From a virus, in IMG/VR virus record IMGVR_UViG_3300032323_003007, positions 1-36,979 of that record: DNA of 36,979 nt; one strand, given 5' to 3'. A program made the translations under genes and the position numbers. The notes beneath the pieces were generated by a model that did not search any database, had not been told where the DNA came from, and saw nothing but the letters and a program-made list of their open reading frames with translations. The stretch's first letter is position 1; each line of letters begins with the position of its first letter. Shown here in pieces: positions 36,500-36,979 of this stretch.

Positions 36500-36504
36500 G
36501 GAGG
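36500..36504 (+). promoter_or_regulatory. Ribosome binding site deciding the lysozyme start
   Basis: GGAGG (within AAAGGAGG) lies 8 bases before the ATG at 36513 but only 2 bases before an in-frame ATG at 36507, so 36513 is the likely start. Confidence 0.7.
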
Positions 36505-36512
36505 AAATGCCA

Positions 36513-36979
36513 ATGGAGAAAGTAAAACAACGTTTGAGCGAAGTTGCCAATAGTTGGTCGTACATATTAGTAATAGTATTATTTTTATTTACGGTTCAGC
36601 CAGGACCAACAGCAACTCAAGCATTGCAGGTAGAAACACCTGTGAAATCAACAGTACAACTAAAGAAAGAAACCTTAGAGAAGTACAGCAATACTGTGTA
36701 CAAGCCTTCTGAGATGCTAACAGACGAAGAACTAAAAGAACTTCTATCAGCTGTTGGTTTTGAAGGAAAAGCACTTAAAAATGCTTGGGCTATTGTTAAG
36801 GCAGAGTCTAATGGAAGACCTATGGCTTACAATGGTAACAGGAAAACTGGAGACAGTTCCTACGGAATTTTTCAGATTAATATGTTGGGTGAACTCGGCA
36901 TTGATCGTAAAGAAAAATTTGATCTAAAGTCAAACATTTTATTGTTTGACCCAGTAATAAACGCAGAGATAACGTATTA
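36513..36979 (+). CDS. Secreted lysozyme/lytic transglycosylase-like enzyme (3' end outside window)
   Basis: A cell-wall hydrolase; 155 residues are in the window. An N-terminal hydrophobic segment (~17-30, YILVIVLFLFTVQ) followed by TATQA looks like a Sec signal peptide or anchor. A linker (~40-70) leads to a goose/SLT-type lysozyme fold: NAWAIVKAESNGRP with the probable catalytic Glu98, and TGDSSYGIFQINM, the usual second block. It cleaves peptidoglycan, either for release at the end of infection or during entry. It is divergent from the reductase gene and has its own strong promoter. A secreted lysin needs no holin for export, yet a holin-like gene lies nearby. More domains may follow beyond the edge. 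Confidence 0.78.
   Translation, partial: MEKVKQRLSEVANSWSYILVIVLFLFTVQPGPTATQALQVETPVKSTVQLKKETLEKYSNTVYKPSEMLTDEELKELLSAVGFEGKALKNAWAIVKAESNGRPMAYNGNRKTGDSSYGIFQINMLGELGIDRKEKFDLKSNILLFDPVINAEITY

Noticed and set aside
36279-36512. B12 riboswitch before the reductase
   Set aside because: The leader from the likely promoter is under 60 bases and has no B12-box-like conserved sequence.

Overview
The window is part of the genome of a tailed double-stranded DNA phage or prophage (class Caudoviricetes). The portal protein, the prohead protease, a very long run of tail-fibre and adhesin genes, a holin-like protein and a secreted lysozyme-like enzyme show this. The DNA is AT-rich and very densely coded, with stop/start overlaps of the TAATG and ATGA type and mostly strong AGGAG ribosome sites. 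The host cannot be read directly. A PASTA domain, a lysozyme with a secretory N-terminus, and start codons sitting 5-8 bases after a -10 box (leaderless style) lean towards a Gram-positive, perhaps actinobacterial, host. This is an inference. Some fibre modules resemble those of aquatic myoviruses.

Layout (nearly everything is on the minus strand, so transcription runs from high to low coordinates). 36513-36979 (+): start of a secreted lysozyme/transglycosylase behind a strong TTGACA/TATGAT promoter. 36278-34344: adenosylcobalamin-dependent ribonucleotide reductase. 34274-34050: holin-like membrane protein with an EF-hand, followed by a strong terminator hairpin. 33979-30359: baseplate/fibre proteins, one with an Mtd-like N-terminus. 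30352-26757: an accessory island holding a PASTA-Hint protein, a possible acetyltransferase, two degenerate 2OG-oxygenase-like proteins, an intact 2OG-Fe(II) oxygenase and a Cys-rich zinc-type protein. 26717-13790: fibres, two glycine-rich adhesins, small putative fibre chaperones and a LamG-like protein. 13775-7391: three collagen-like fibres, with a GT2 glycosyltransferase between the first two. 7382-3312: fibronectin-type and LamG-type fibre proteins with two small coiled-coil proteins. 3249-1: a small portal-associated protein, the portal, and a prohead protease fused to a scaffold-like region that is cut by the window edge.

How it fits together. About 30 kb, or more than four fifths of the window, is devoted to surface-recognition proteins and what appears to be their modification and folding machinery. 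The collagen-like fibres are built mostly of Gly-Ala-Thr and Gly-Pro-Thr triplets, so threonine fills the Y position. That is the position where O-glycosylated threonine stabilises some natural collagens, and a glycosyltransferase lies directly between two such genes. One collagen-like fibre ends in a cupredoxin-like domain with a complete His/Cys-x2-His-x2-Met copper-ligand set. I consider the combination of a decorated collagen fibre, a putative copper-binding tip and an oxygenase/Hint island the most novel content here. No tRNA, CRISPR array, insertion sequence, integrase, terminase or major capsid gene was recognised inside the window.
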